Source: Streptacidiphilus jiangxiensis (GTDB lineage Bacteria > Actinomycetota > Actinomycetes > Streptomycetales > Streptomycetaceae). Taken from it: 64,000 nt of DNA. This document shows, in pieces, positions 24,930-32,394 of this stretch (position 1 is the stretch's first letter; every line of letters begins with the position of its first letter). The notes below the pieces were generated by a model. It did not search any database, was not told the origin of the DNA, and saw only the letters and a program-made list of their open reading frames with translations. The stretch is from the NCBI RefSeq assembly GCF_900109465.1, contig NZ_FOAZ01000017.1, forward strand, positions 124,001 to 188,000. Direction: 5' to 3'. The position numbers were made by a program, and so were the translations under genes.

Positions 24930-26537
24930 GTGAACGACCGGCTGAACGAGGCCTACGACGTGGTCGTGGTGGGCGGGGGCGCGGCAGGACTGAGCGGCGC
25001 GGTGGCGCTGTCCCGGGCACGTCGCACGGTCCTGGTCGTCGACGCGGGCGATCCGCGCAACGCACCCTCGGACCATGTCCACGACTACCTCGGCCGCGAG
25101 GGCGCCGCACCGGCCGAACTGCTGGCCTCCGGACGCGCCGAACTGGCCGGCTACGGCGGCTCGTTCGCCACCGGCCGGGTGACCGGCGCGGCGAAGGACG
25201 GCGAGGGCTTCGTCGTCACCGTGACATCGGCCGACGCGGGCACGCACGCGGTGCGGGCCCGTCGACTGCTGCTGACCACCGGCCTGACCGACGAACTGCC
25301 CCGCCTGCCCGGCCTGGCGGAGCGCTTCGGCAAGGACGTGCTGCACTGCCCGTACTGCCACGGCTGGGAGGTCCGCGACCGGGCGGTCGGCATCCTCGGC
25401 ACCGGCCCGCTCGCCTGGCACCACGCGGAGCTGTGGCGCCAGTGGACCGACCGCGTGCTCGTGCTGCGCCACGAGGGCCTCGACGCGCCCGACGCCGACC
25501 AGGCCGAGCGTCTCGCCGCACGCGGCATCCACGTCGTGGACGGACCGGTCACCTCCCTGGAATCGGCGGACGACCGGCTGACGGGTGTGCGGCTGGCCTC
25601 CGGCGAGGTCGTGGCCCTGGACGCACTCGTCGTGGCCCCGCGGCTGACCGCGCGGGCGGAACTGCCGCAGGCGCTCGGCCTGCCCGTCGTCCCCGTGGAG
25701 TACGGCGGCCAGGTCGTCGGCTCCCGCGTCCCGGCGGACGCGACCGGCGCGACGGAGGTGCCGGGCGTGTGGGTGGCCGGCAACCTCACCGATCCGACCG
25801 CCCAGGTGGTCGTCGCCGCGGCAGCCGGACTGCGGGCCGGTGCCATGATCAACGCCGACCTGATCGCCGCCGACACCCGTGACGCCGTCGCGGCCCACCG
25901 CGAACAGCTGCGCACCATGTTCGAGCAGGAGGCCTGGGAGGAGCGCTACCGCTCCCGCCCGACCCTGTGGAGCGGCAACCCCAACCCCCAACTGGTGGCC
26001 GAGGCAGCCGACCTCACCCCGGGCCGGGCACTCGACGTGGGCAGCGGCGAGGGCGCGGACGCGATCTGGCTCGCGTCGCGCGGCTGGCAGGTCACCGGCA
26101 CGGACATCTCCACCGTCGCCCTCGCCCGCGCCACCGACCACGCCCGCGCGGCGGGCGCGGACATCGCCGAGCGGATCACCTTCTCCCACGCGGACCTGCG
26201 CGAGACCCCTCCGGCGCCGGGCTCGTTCGACCTGGTGACGGCCCAGTTCATGCACCTGCCCACGGCGCAGCGCCGCGCGCTGTTCGCCGCACTCGCCGCG
26301 GCCGTCGCCCCGGACGGCACCCTACTCCTCGTGGGCCACCACCCCCGCGACAAGCGCGACGGCGGCGGACCGGGCGTCCACCTCGACATGCTCTACACCC
26401 CGGAACAGGTCGCCGCCGACCTGGACCCCGCCCTCTGGGACGTCCGCACCGACACCCGCGCCCGCCGCGTGGTGGACCCGGAGGGCCGCGAACTCACCCT
26501 CCACGACGCGGTCACGGTCGCCAGGCGGCGACGCTAA
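24930..26537 (+). CDS. Fusion protein: thioredoxin-reductase-like FAD oxidoreductase joined to a SAM methyltransferase
   Basis: A 535-residue protein from the GTG at 24930 (GAGAGGAG upstream). Residues 1 to about 315 are a thioredoxin-reductase-like flavoprotein: FAD loop DVVVVGGGAAGLSGAVALSR, redox pair C140-P-Y-C143 in the HCPYCHGWE form, and the second FAD motif GVWVAGNLTDPTAQ. Residues about 325-535 are a class I methyltransferase with SAM motif ALDVGSGEGADAIWLASRG (about 366) and HADLRETPPAPGSFDLVTA. The CPYCHGWE form is shared with dithiol oxidases such as GliT and HlmI. Pairing dithiol oxidation with S-methylation would handle small dithiols; this is inference. The stop overlaps the convergent response-regulator gene. 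Confidence 0.87.
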   Translation: MNDRLNEAYDVVVVGGGAAGLSGAVALSRARRTVLVVDAGDPRNAPSDHVHDYLGREGAAPAELLASGRAELAGYGGSFATGRVTGAAKDGEGFVVTVTSADAGTHAVRARRLLLTTGLTDELPRLPGLAERFGKDVLHCPYCHGWEVRDRAVGILGTGPLAWHHAELWRQWTDRVLVLRHEGLDAPDADQAERLAARGIHVVDGPVTSLESADDRLTGVRLASGEVVALDALVVAPRLTARAELPQALGLPVVPVEYGGQVVGSRVPADATGATEVPGVWVAGNLTDPTAQVVVAAAAGLRAGAMINADLIAADTRDAVAAHREQLRTMFEQEAWEERYRSRPTLWSGNPNPQLVAEAADLTPGRALDVGSGEGADAIWLASRGWQVTGTDISTVALARATDHARAAGADIAERITFSHADLRETPPAPGSFDLVTAQFMHLPTAQRRALFAALAAAVAPDGTLLLVGHHPRDKRDGGGPGVHLDMLYTPEQVAADLDPALWDVRTDTRARRVVDPEGRELTLHDAVTVARRRR

Positions 26538-27217
26538 CGCTCGTCGTCGCCCTGGACGCAGACGAGGCCGGCCTCGTAGGCCAGGATCACCAACTGGACC
26601 CGGTCGCGGGCGCCGAGCTTCGCCAACAGCCGTGTGACGTAGGTCTTCACGGTGGTGACACTGAGCACCAGGGTCTCGGCGACCTCGGTGTTGGAGAGCC
26701 CCCGGCCGATCAGCGTCAGCACCTCCTGCTCGCGGTCGGTCACCTCCAACCGGGGGCGGTTGCGCGGTGTCACCGGCCGGCGGGCGAAGGTCGCGATCAG
26801 ACGGCGCGTCACACTCGGGGCCAGGAGCGCGTCGCCGGAGGCCACGACGCGGACCGCGGTCAGGATGTCGTCCAGGGCCATGTCCTTGACCAGGAACCCC
26901 GAGGCCCCGGCGCGCAGCGCGCCGTAGACGTACTCGTCGTCGTCGAAGGTGGTGAGCATCAGCACCCGGCAGGTGTCGTCCGCGGCCAGGATCCGGCGGG
27001 TGGCCTCGATGCCGTCCATGCCGGGCATGCGGATGTCCATCACCACGACGTCCGGGCGCAGTTCGCCCGCCAGGCGGAGCGCCTGCGCACCGTCGCCCGC
27101 CTCGCCGACGACCGTCAGGTCGGGCGCGTCGGTGACGACCATCTGGAGCGAGGCGCGGATCAGCGGCTGGTCGTCGACGAGCAGCAGCCGCACCGGCGGG
27201 TCCGCGGGCGCGCTCAC
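26534..27217 (-). CDS. NarL/LuxR-type response regulator
   Basis: The protein has 227 residues from the GTG at 27217 (CGGGAG 7 bases upstream on the coding strand). The receiver domain carries the acidic pair LLVDDQP, the phosphorylation site VVVMDIRMPGMDG and the lysine in GFLVKDM. The C-terminal LuxR HTH reads LTDREQEVLTLIGRGLSNTEVAETL followed by VTTVKTYVTRLLAKLG. The start overlaps the kinase stop by 4 bases (GTGA), so the kinase is translated first. The divergent ABC-2 exporter next to the kinase is the probable target. Confidence 0.93.
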   Translation of the reverse strand: MSAPADPPVRLLLVDDQPLIRASLQMVVTDAPDLTVVGEAGDGAQALRLAGELRPDVVVMDIRMPGMDGIEATRRILAADDTCRVLMLTTFDDDEYVYGALRAGASGFLVKDMALDDILTAVRVVASGDALLAPSVTRRLIATFARRPVTPRNRPRLEVTDREQEVLTLIGRGLSNTEVAETLVLSVTTVKTYVTRLLAKLGARDRVQLVILAYEAGLVCVQGDDER

Positions 27218-28494
27218 CCGGACGCTCCCGACGGTGTGACAGCCGACAGCAGCGGGAGGCGGGCCGAGACCCGGAACCCGCCCTGCGACCGGGGCCCGGC
27301 CTCGAACGCGCCACCGAGGAGGTCCACCCGTTCCCGCATGCCGACCAGGCCGAACCCGGCGGGGCGGGGTTCGCCGCCGCGCCCGGACGGACGGGCACAG
27401 CCCGCATCCGTCACCTCGACCCGGAGATCCTCGTCCCTCACGGAGACGAGGACCCGGCACGAGAGCGCCTCCGCGTGCCGGACGACATTGGTCAGCGACT
27501 CCTGCACGATCCGGTAGGCCGCCAACTGCACCTCCGGTGGCAGGTGCGACAGATCGCCGTCCACGTCCAGGTCGACACGGACGCCGGCGTCCGTCGTCGC
27601 CGCGGCGAGGCCGGACAGGTCGCCCAGACCCGGCGCGGGGTGCAGCGGCGCGCCGACGGAGCCGGGACGGTCCGCGGCCCGCAGCACGACCAGCATGCGG
27701 CGCAGGCCCGCCAGCGTCTCCCGGCTGGCCTCCTCGACCGCGCCGAGTGCGTCACGGGCCCGGTCCGGCTGGGTGGTGATGACCCGTCGGGCCGCACCGG
27801 ACTGCAGGGCCACGATGCCGAGCGTGTGGGCGACCATGTCGTGCAGCTCGCGGGCTATGCGCAGCCGCTCGCCCGCCACCGCCTGCTCGGTGGCGTGCAC
27901 GGCCCGCTCCGCCTCGTGCTCACGGGCCTGCTGCGAGAAGCGGCCGAGCAGGATCGAGACCAACGCGGTCAGCAGCACGGACAGTTCGCTCGGGGTGTCG
28001 ACCGACCAGCCCATCGCCAGCCGCGCGGCGACGTGCCCGACCACGACGGCCACCGTCAGTGCGCCCGCAGCCCGCACCTGCCGCACCGGTCGCGTCGCGG
28101 CCACGAACCACAGCGCGAGGTCGCAGGCGAGGAAGTTCTGCACCTGGATCGCCAGGGAGTTGTGCACCATGGCGGTGCACACCCCACCCGCGAGCAGCAC
28201 GGACAACCCGGTCAGCGGCATCCGGCGCAACAGCACACCGCCGAGCACGGTCAACGCCGCCGCCAGGAGCAGCAACACCTGGTTGCCGGGCGGCAGGTCC
28301 AGCCCCGGCCGGAAGTCGCGTGGCGACTCCCCGGGCAGCGGGATCAGCACGACGAGCACGGACGCCACGCCCACGCCCCAGGCGAGCACCGACCACACGC
28401 CGACGGGAACACGCCGCAGCAACGGCCGCCGCGCGGACCGGACGGACCCGCCCGCTGGACCGGGCGGAGCGGGCGGAGCAGGCAGAGCGGTCAT
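27214..28494 (-). CDS. NarL-family sensor histidine kinase (HisKA_3)
   Basis: The protein has 426 residues from the ATG at 28494. About five N-terminal spans (residues 30-190) lie without a large external domain, so it senses in the membrane. The dimerisation/phospho-acceptor helix reads RLRIARELHDMVAHTLGIVAL with His218. The HATPase region shows VQLAAYRIVQESLTNVVRHA and a glycine-rich loop GGEPRPAGFGLVGMRERVD. This membrane-embedded sensor class often watches cell-envelope stress together with an adjacent ABC exporter, as found here on the other strand. Confidence 0.92.
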   Translation of the reverse strand: MTALPAPPAPPGPAGGSVRSARRPLLRRVPVGVWSVLAWGVGVASVLVVLIPLPGESPRDFRPGLDLPPGNQVLLLLAAALTVLGGVLLRRMPLTGLSVLLAGGVCTAMVHNSLAIQVQNFLACDLALWFVAATRPVRQVRAAGALTVAVVVGHVAARLAMGWSVDTPSELSVLLTALVSILLGRFSQQAREHEAERAVHATEQAVAGERLRIARELHDMVAHTLGIVALQSGAARRVITTQPDRARDALGAVEEASRETLAGLRRMLVVLRAADRPGSVGAPLHPAPGLGDLSGLAAATTDAGVRVDLDVDGDLSHLPPEVQLAAYRIVQESLTNVVRHAEALSCRVLVSVRDEDLRVEVTDAGCARPSGRGGEPRPAGFGLVGMRERVDLLGGAFEAGPRSQGGFRVSARLPLLSAVTPSGASG

Positions 28495-28621
28495 GCCGTG
28501 ATCGTAGGCGGGTCCGGCCCCGCCGACATCGGCCCACGGGCGTACGACCAGGGGTGACACCGCCGACCCTCAGGTGTCGGCGGCGGGCCGACGACGCGTC
28601 GGCCGTTCGCGGGGCACGGTG

Positions 28622-29578
28622 GTGGACGTGATCGAAGTCAACGACCTCACCAAGCGCTACGGCTCCACGACGGCCGTCGACGCGCTGACCTTCACCGTCC
28701 GGCCCGGATGCGTGACCGGCTTCCTCGGCCCCAACGGCGCGGGCAAGAGCACCACGCTGCGCATGATCATCGGTCTGAACGAGCCCACCGGCGGCTCCGT
28801 CACCGTCCAGGGGCGGGCGTTCCGCCGCCGCCCGCGCGGCCTGCGGCACGTCGGCGCGCTGCTGGACGCGGGCGACGTGCACGGCGGCCGCAGCGCCGCC
28901 GCCCACCTGGGCGTACTGGCCCGCACCAACGCCATCCCGCTGCGCCGGGTCGGCGAGGTGCTGGACGAGGTCGGGCTGGACGCGGCCGCGCGACGCCGGA
29001 TCGGCGGATTCTCGCTCGGCATGAAGCAGCGCCTCGGCATCGCCGCCGCGCTGCTGGGCGACCCTCCCGTGCTGCTCTTCGACGAGCCGCTGAACGGACT
29101 GGACCCGGAGGGCGTGCGCTGGGTGCGCGACCTGTTCCGGCGTCTGGCCGGCGAGGGCCGGACCGTGTTCGTCTCGAGCCACCTGATGACGGAGATGGAG
29201 CACACCGCCGACCGACTGGTCGTCATCGGCCGCGGCCGGCTCATCGCCGACGAGCCGCTGGCGGCTTTCGCCGCCCGGGGCGCGGGCGCGCGCGTCCGGG
29301 TCCGCACGCCCGACGCCTCCGCCCTGGCGGATGCCGTGCAGGCGGCGGGCGCGACGGTGACCCGCGACGGTGACGGCGTGCTGCTGGTGGGCGGCCTCGG
29401 CAGCGACCAGATCGGCGACCTGGCCTTCGAGCACCGCCTGCGCCTGCACGAACTCAGCGTCACCAGCGCCTCGTTGGAGCGCGCCTTCATGGAACTGACC
29501 GCCGACAGCGTCGAGTACACCGCAGGAGAGGCATCCGCGGGAGAGGCATCCGTGAGAGAGGCAGGAGACGCCCGATGA
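28622..29578 (+). CDS. ABC exporter ATPase
   Basis: About 318 residues. GTG codons at 28619, 28622 and 28628 are all possible starts; 28622 best fits the upstream GGGG. Walker A GPNGAGKSTT, signature FSLGMKQRLGIAAALLG, Walker B VLLFDEPLNGLDPEG and H-loop VSSHLMTEMEH are intact. The C-terminal 110 residues form the DUF4162-like tail of drug-type ABC-2 exporters. A short direct repeat near the end encodes GEASAGEASVREAG. It overlaps the permease gene by 4 bases. The two-component system on the other strand, 127 bases away, probably controls it. Confidence 0.92.
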   Translation: MDVIEVNDLTKRYGSTTAVDALTFTVRPGCVTGFLGPNGAGKSTTLRMIIGLNEPTGGSVTVQGRAFRRRPRGLRHVGALLDAGDVHGGRSAAAHLGVLARTNAIPLRRVGEVLDEVGLDAAARRRIGGFSLGMKQRLGIAAALLGDPPVLLFDEPLNGLDPEGVRWVRDLFRRLAGEGRTVFVSSHLMTEMEHTADRLVVIGRGRLIADEPLAAFAARGAGARVRVRTPDASALADAVQAAGATVTRDGDGVLLVGGLGSDQIGDLAFEHRLRLHELSVTSASLERAFMELTADSVEYTAGEASAGEASVREAGDAR

Positions 29579-30444
29579 CCGCCTTCAGCCCGGTCCCCAC
29601 CGCCTCCGACCGAGCGGTCACGCAACGGGACGACCCTCGCCCCCGCTTCCGCGACCTGCTCGCCGGCGAGTGGTTCAAGCTCTGGTCGATGCGTTCGATG
29701 CGCTGGGGCTACGCGCTCAGCGCCCTCGGCGTCCTGTGGCTCAACGCCAACTCCGCGATCGCGGACGTGCAGGACTGGAGCCACTTCAGCGCGGCGCAGC
29801 GCGCCTCCTTCGCCCCCGGCGGCTCGTTCGCCGACTCCTTCACCAACAACGCGGGGATCACCGTGCTGCTGGTCGCCGGCACACTCGGGGCGATGTCGCT
29901 GGTCAGCGAGTACGCCTCGGGCCTGATCCGGGTCAGCTTCGCGGCCGTCCCGGCCCGCCGGGCGCTGCTGGCTGCGAAGATCGCGGTGTTGACCGCCGCC
30001 ATGCTGGCCTTCGGCCTGGTGGTCACCTTCGCGTCCTTCGGGCTGTCCGAGGCGATCCTGTCGAGCAAGCACGCGGGGATCTCGCTCGCCCAGCCGGGCA
30101 TCTGGTCCGGCCTCGCGGCGGCGATCCTGCTCCCCACCGTCAGCGCCCTCGTCGGCCTCGGCCTGGCCGCGGTGATCCGGCACAGCGCCGCCACCGTCGT
30201 CGCGGTCGTCACCGTCCTGCTGCTCGTGCCGGACTTCCTGACGGACAACCACTACTGGACCGCCTGTCTGGCCCACGCCATGCCGTTCCGGGCCTTTCAG
30301 TTCCTCCACGACCTGACGCCCTACCGGGTCAACCCCTACGTGAAGTTCCCGGTGCAGCCGGAGGGCGAGTGGTGGGTCTTCCTGCTGTGGCCGCTGGTCT
30401 CGGTCGTCGTCGCCCTCGTCCTGGTGGACCGCCGCGACGTGTGA
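29575..30444 (+). CDS. ABC-2 permease
   Basis: The 289-residue protein has an N-terminal cytoplasmic segment (FRDLLAGEWFKLWSMRSMRWGY), an extracellular loop and six spans. It includes ITVLLVAGTLGAMSLVSEYASGLIRVSFAAVPARR, characteristic of ABC-2 permeases of the bacitracin/antibiotic type. The start (ATGA) overlaps the ATPase stop. Together they make a two-gene exporter divergent from the histidine kinase. Confidence 0.88.
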   Translation: MTAFSPVPTASDRAVTQRDDPRPRFRDLLAGEWFKLWSMRSMRWGYALSALGVLWLNANSAIADVQDWSHFSAAQRASFAPGGSFADSFTNNAGITVLLVAGTLGAMSLVSEYASGLIRVSFAAVPARRALLAAKIAVLTAAMLAFGLVVTFASFGLSEAILSSKHAGISLAQPGIWSGLAAAILLPTVSALVGLGLAAVIRHSAATVVAVVTVLLLVPDFLTDNHYWTACLAHAMPFRAFQFLHDLTPYRVNPYVKFPVQPEGEWWVFLLWPLVSVVVALVLVDRRDV

Positions 30445-30532
30445 GGCGCGACCTGCGAGACGCCGGAGGCGACCGGGGGCCTCGTCGAAATCGCGACGAC
30501 GGACGGCACCCGCTGCTCGTAGCATCGTGCGC

Positions 30533-31579
30533 ATGCATACCGAAGTGCCGTGGGCCCCCAAGCTCTCCCCGGGCGACGCCGTCGCCGTCGTGTCGCCGTC
30601 CGCCGGGCTGCCGGCGTTGTTCCCGGCCCCGTTCGAGCTGGGGCTGCGCCGGCTGCGGGACGAATTCGGGCTCGTACCGGTCTGCTACCCGGCCACCCGG
30701 CGCCTGGGCGCGACACCCCAGGAGCGCGCCGCCGACCTGCATGCGGCCTTCGCCGATCCGCGGATCAAGGCGGTCGTCTCCAGCATCGGCGGCGACGACC
30801 AGATCCGGGTGCTGCCGCACCTGGACCGGGAGCTGCTGCGGGCCAACCCCAAACCGTTCTTCGGATACAGCGACAACACCAACCTGCTGGTGCTGCTGTG
30901 GAACCTCGGTGTTCCCGCCTACCACGGCGGCTCGGTGATGACGCAGTACGGTCGGCCCGTCACGATGCACCCGGCCACGGTCGACACGCTGCGCGCGGCG
31001 CTGTTCGAGGCCGGTCCGCGCGTGCTGCGCGAGCCGGAGCGCGTCGACTCCGTCGTCGGGAACTGGGCGGACGCCGGGACCTTCACCCGCGAGCCGGAGA
31101 GCGAGCCCGCCGAGCCCTGGCGGTGGCACCGAGCCGACCGCCGGGTCGAGGGCCGCAGCTGGGGCGGCAACCTGGAGATCCTCTCCTGGCTGATGATGGC
31201 CGACCGCGAGATCCTGCCGCCGGACGCCTACGAGGGGTGCGTCCTGCTGCTGGAGACCTCCGAGGAGATGCCGAGCGCCCCGGACGTCTACCGGATCCTG
31301 CGCAACATGGGCGAACGCGGCCTGCTGCGGCGCTTCCCCGCGCTGCTCATGGCGCGGGCCAAGGCCTGGAACTTCGACCGTCCGCTCGGCCCGGCCGAGC
31401 GCTCCGCCTACCGCAAGGACCAGCGCGAGGCCGTGCTGCGGGCGTTGGCCGAGTACGCGCCGGAGACCATGGCCGTCCTCGACGTCGACTTCGGCCACAC
31501 CGATCCGCAGCTGGTCCTCCCCTACGGGGGCCTGCTCACCGTCGACGGCCCCGCCCGGCGCATCACGGCCCGCTACTGA
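30533..31579 (+). CDS. S66 serine carboxypeptidase, MccF/LD-carboxypeptidase type
   Basis: The protein has 348 residues from the ATG at 30533 (GTG at 30527 is in frame; neither has a ribosome site, so leaderless translation is possible). The S66 catalytic triad is visible: Ser113 in FFGYSDNTNLL, Glu241 in LLLETSEEMP and His322 in VDFGHTDPQ. The opening KLSPGDAVAVVSPSAGLP is typical. Length and the Glu-Thr-Ser-Glu-Glu form resemble MccF, which cleaves microcin C-type aminoacyl nucleotides, more than the murein LD-carboxypeptidases (about 300 residues). Either role remains possible. A methyltransferase gene follows. Confidence 0.87.
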   Translation: MHTEVPWAPKLSPGDAVAVVSPSAGLPALFPAPFELGLRRLRDEFGLVPVCYPATRRLGATPQERAADLHAAFADPRIKAVVSSIGGDDQIRVLPHLDRELLRANPKPFFGYSDNTNLLVLLWNLGVPAYHGGSVMTQYGRPVTMHPATVDTLRAALFEAGPRVLREPERVDSVVGNWADAGTFTREPESEPAEPWRWHRADRRVEGRSWGGNLEILSWLMMADREILPPDAYEGCVLLLETSEEMPSAPDVYRILRNMGERGLLRRFPALLMARAKAWNFDRPLGPAERSAYRKDQREAVLRALAEYAPETMAVLDVDFGHTDPQLVLPYGGLLTVDGPARRITARY

Positions 31580-31653
31580 GCAGCGGCGCCGAGCGCGCTC
31601 GCGACGGGAAAACCAGGTGTCGCCGGGTGCGCGGGCGTGGCACGCTCCGTCGG

Positions 31654-32394
31654 ATGAACCGTGACCAGCTCTCCCTGATCGCCCACACCCACCACCCGAT
31701 CGCGGCGCCGCTCGGCGACGCGTCGGTGGCCGCGCTGCTGGACCACGCCGTCGCCCGCGAGGACGCCCGCGTCCTCGATCTGGGCTGCGGCAGTGGCGAA
31801 TGGCTGCTGCGTGCGCTGACCCGGCACCCGAAGCTGCGGGCCGTGGGAGTGGACCTCTCCGCGCGCGCCCTCACCGAGGCCGCGGAGCGGGCCGAGGCCC
31901 TCGGCGTCGCCGACCGGCTGACCCTGGTCGAGCAGGACGCCGACGCCTTCACCAACCCCCACGGCTTCGACGCGGTGCTGTGCGTCGGCGCCGTCCACGC
32001 CTTCGGCGGCCTCCCGGCCACGCTCACGGCCGCCTCCCGCCACCTCGCCCCCGGCGGTCGCCTGCTGGTCGGCGACGGCTACTTCGAGCGCGAGCCCGCC
32101 CCGGAGGCCCGGGAGATGCTCGGCGACTCCGGCGACCTGCCCACCGTCATGGCCCAGGTCACCGCCGCCGGCCTGGTACCCGTCCAGGGCCACCTGTCCA
32201 CCCGCCAGGAACTCGACGCCTACGAGTGGGCCTGGACCGGCTCCCTCGCGAACTGGGCCCTGGACCACCCCGACGACCCCTCCTGCGCCCAGGCCCTGGA
32301 GGTCTCCGCCACCCACCGCAACGAGTGGCTCCGCGTCTACCGCGACACCTGGGGCTTCGTCACGCTGGTGCTGCGCCGCCTGCCGGGGGCGTAG
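31654..32394 (+). CDS. Class I SAM-dependent methyltransferase
   Basis: The protein has 246 residues. Motif I VLDLGCGSGEWLLRAL (about 40) is followed by VGVDLSARALTEA, the motif FDAVLCVGAVHAFGG and LLVGDGYFEREPAPEAREML. This is a small-molecule methyltransferase. The shape HAFGG and the downstream ...WEYEWAWTGSLANWAL region resemble proteins named SAM-dependent methyltransferase in many actinomycetes, without a known substrate. Its last 35 bases overlap the end of the convergent HEAT-like gene. Confidence 0.85.
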   Translation: MNRDQLSLIAHTHHPIAAPLGDASVAALLDHAVAREDARVLDLGCGSGEWLLRALTRHPKLRAVGVDLSARALTEAAERAEALGVADRLTLVEQDADAFTNPHGFDAVLCVGAVHAFGGLPATLTAASRHLAPGGRLLVGDGYFEREPAPEAREMLGDSGDLPTVMAQVTAAGLVPVQGHLSTRQELDAYEWAWTGSLANWALDHPDDPSCAQALEVSATHRNEWLRVYRDTWGFVTLVLRRLPGA

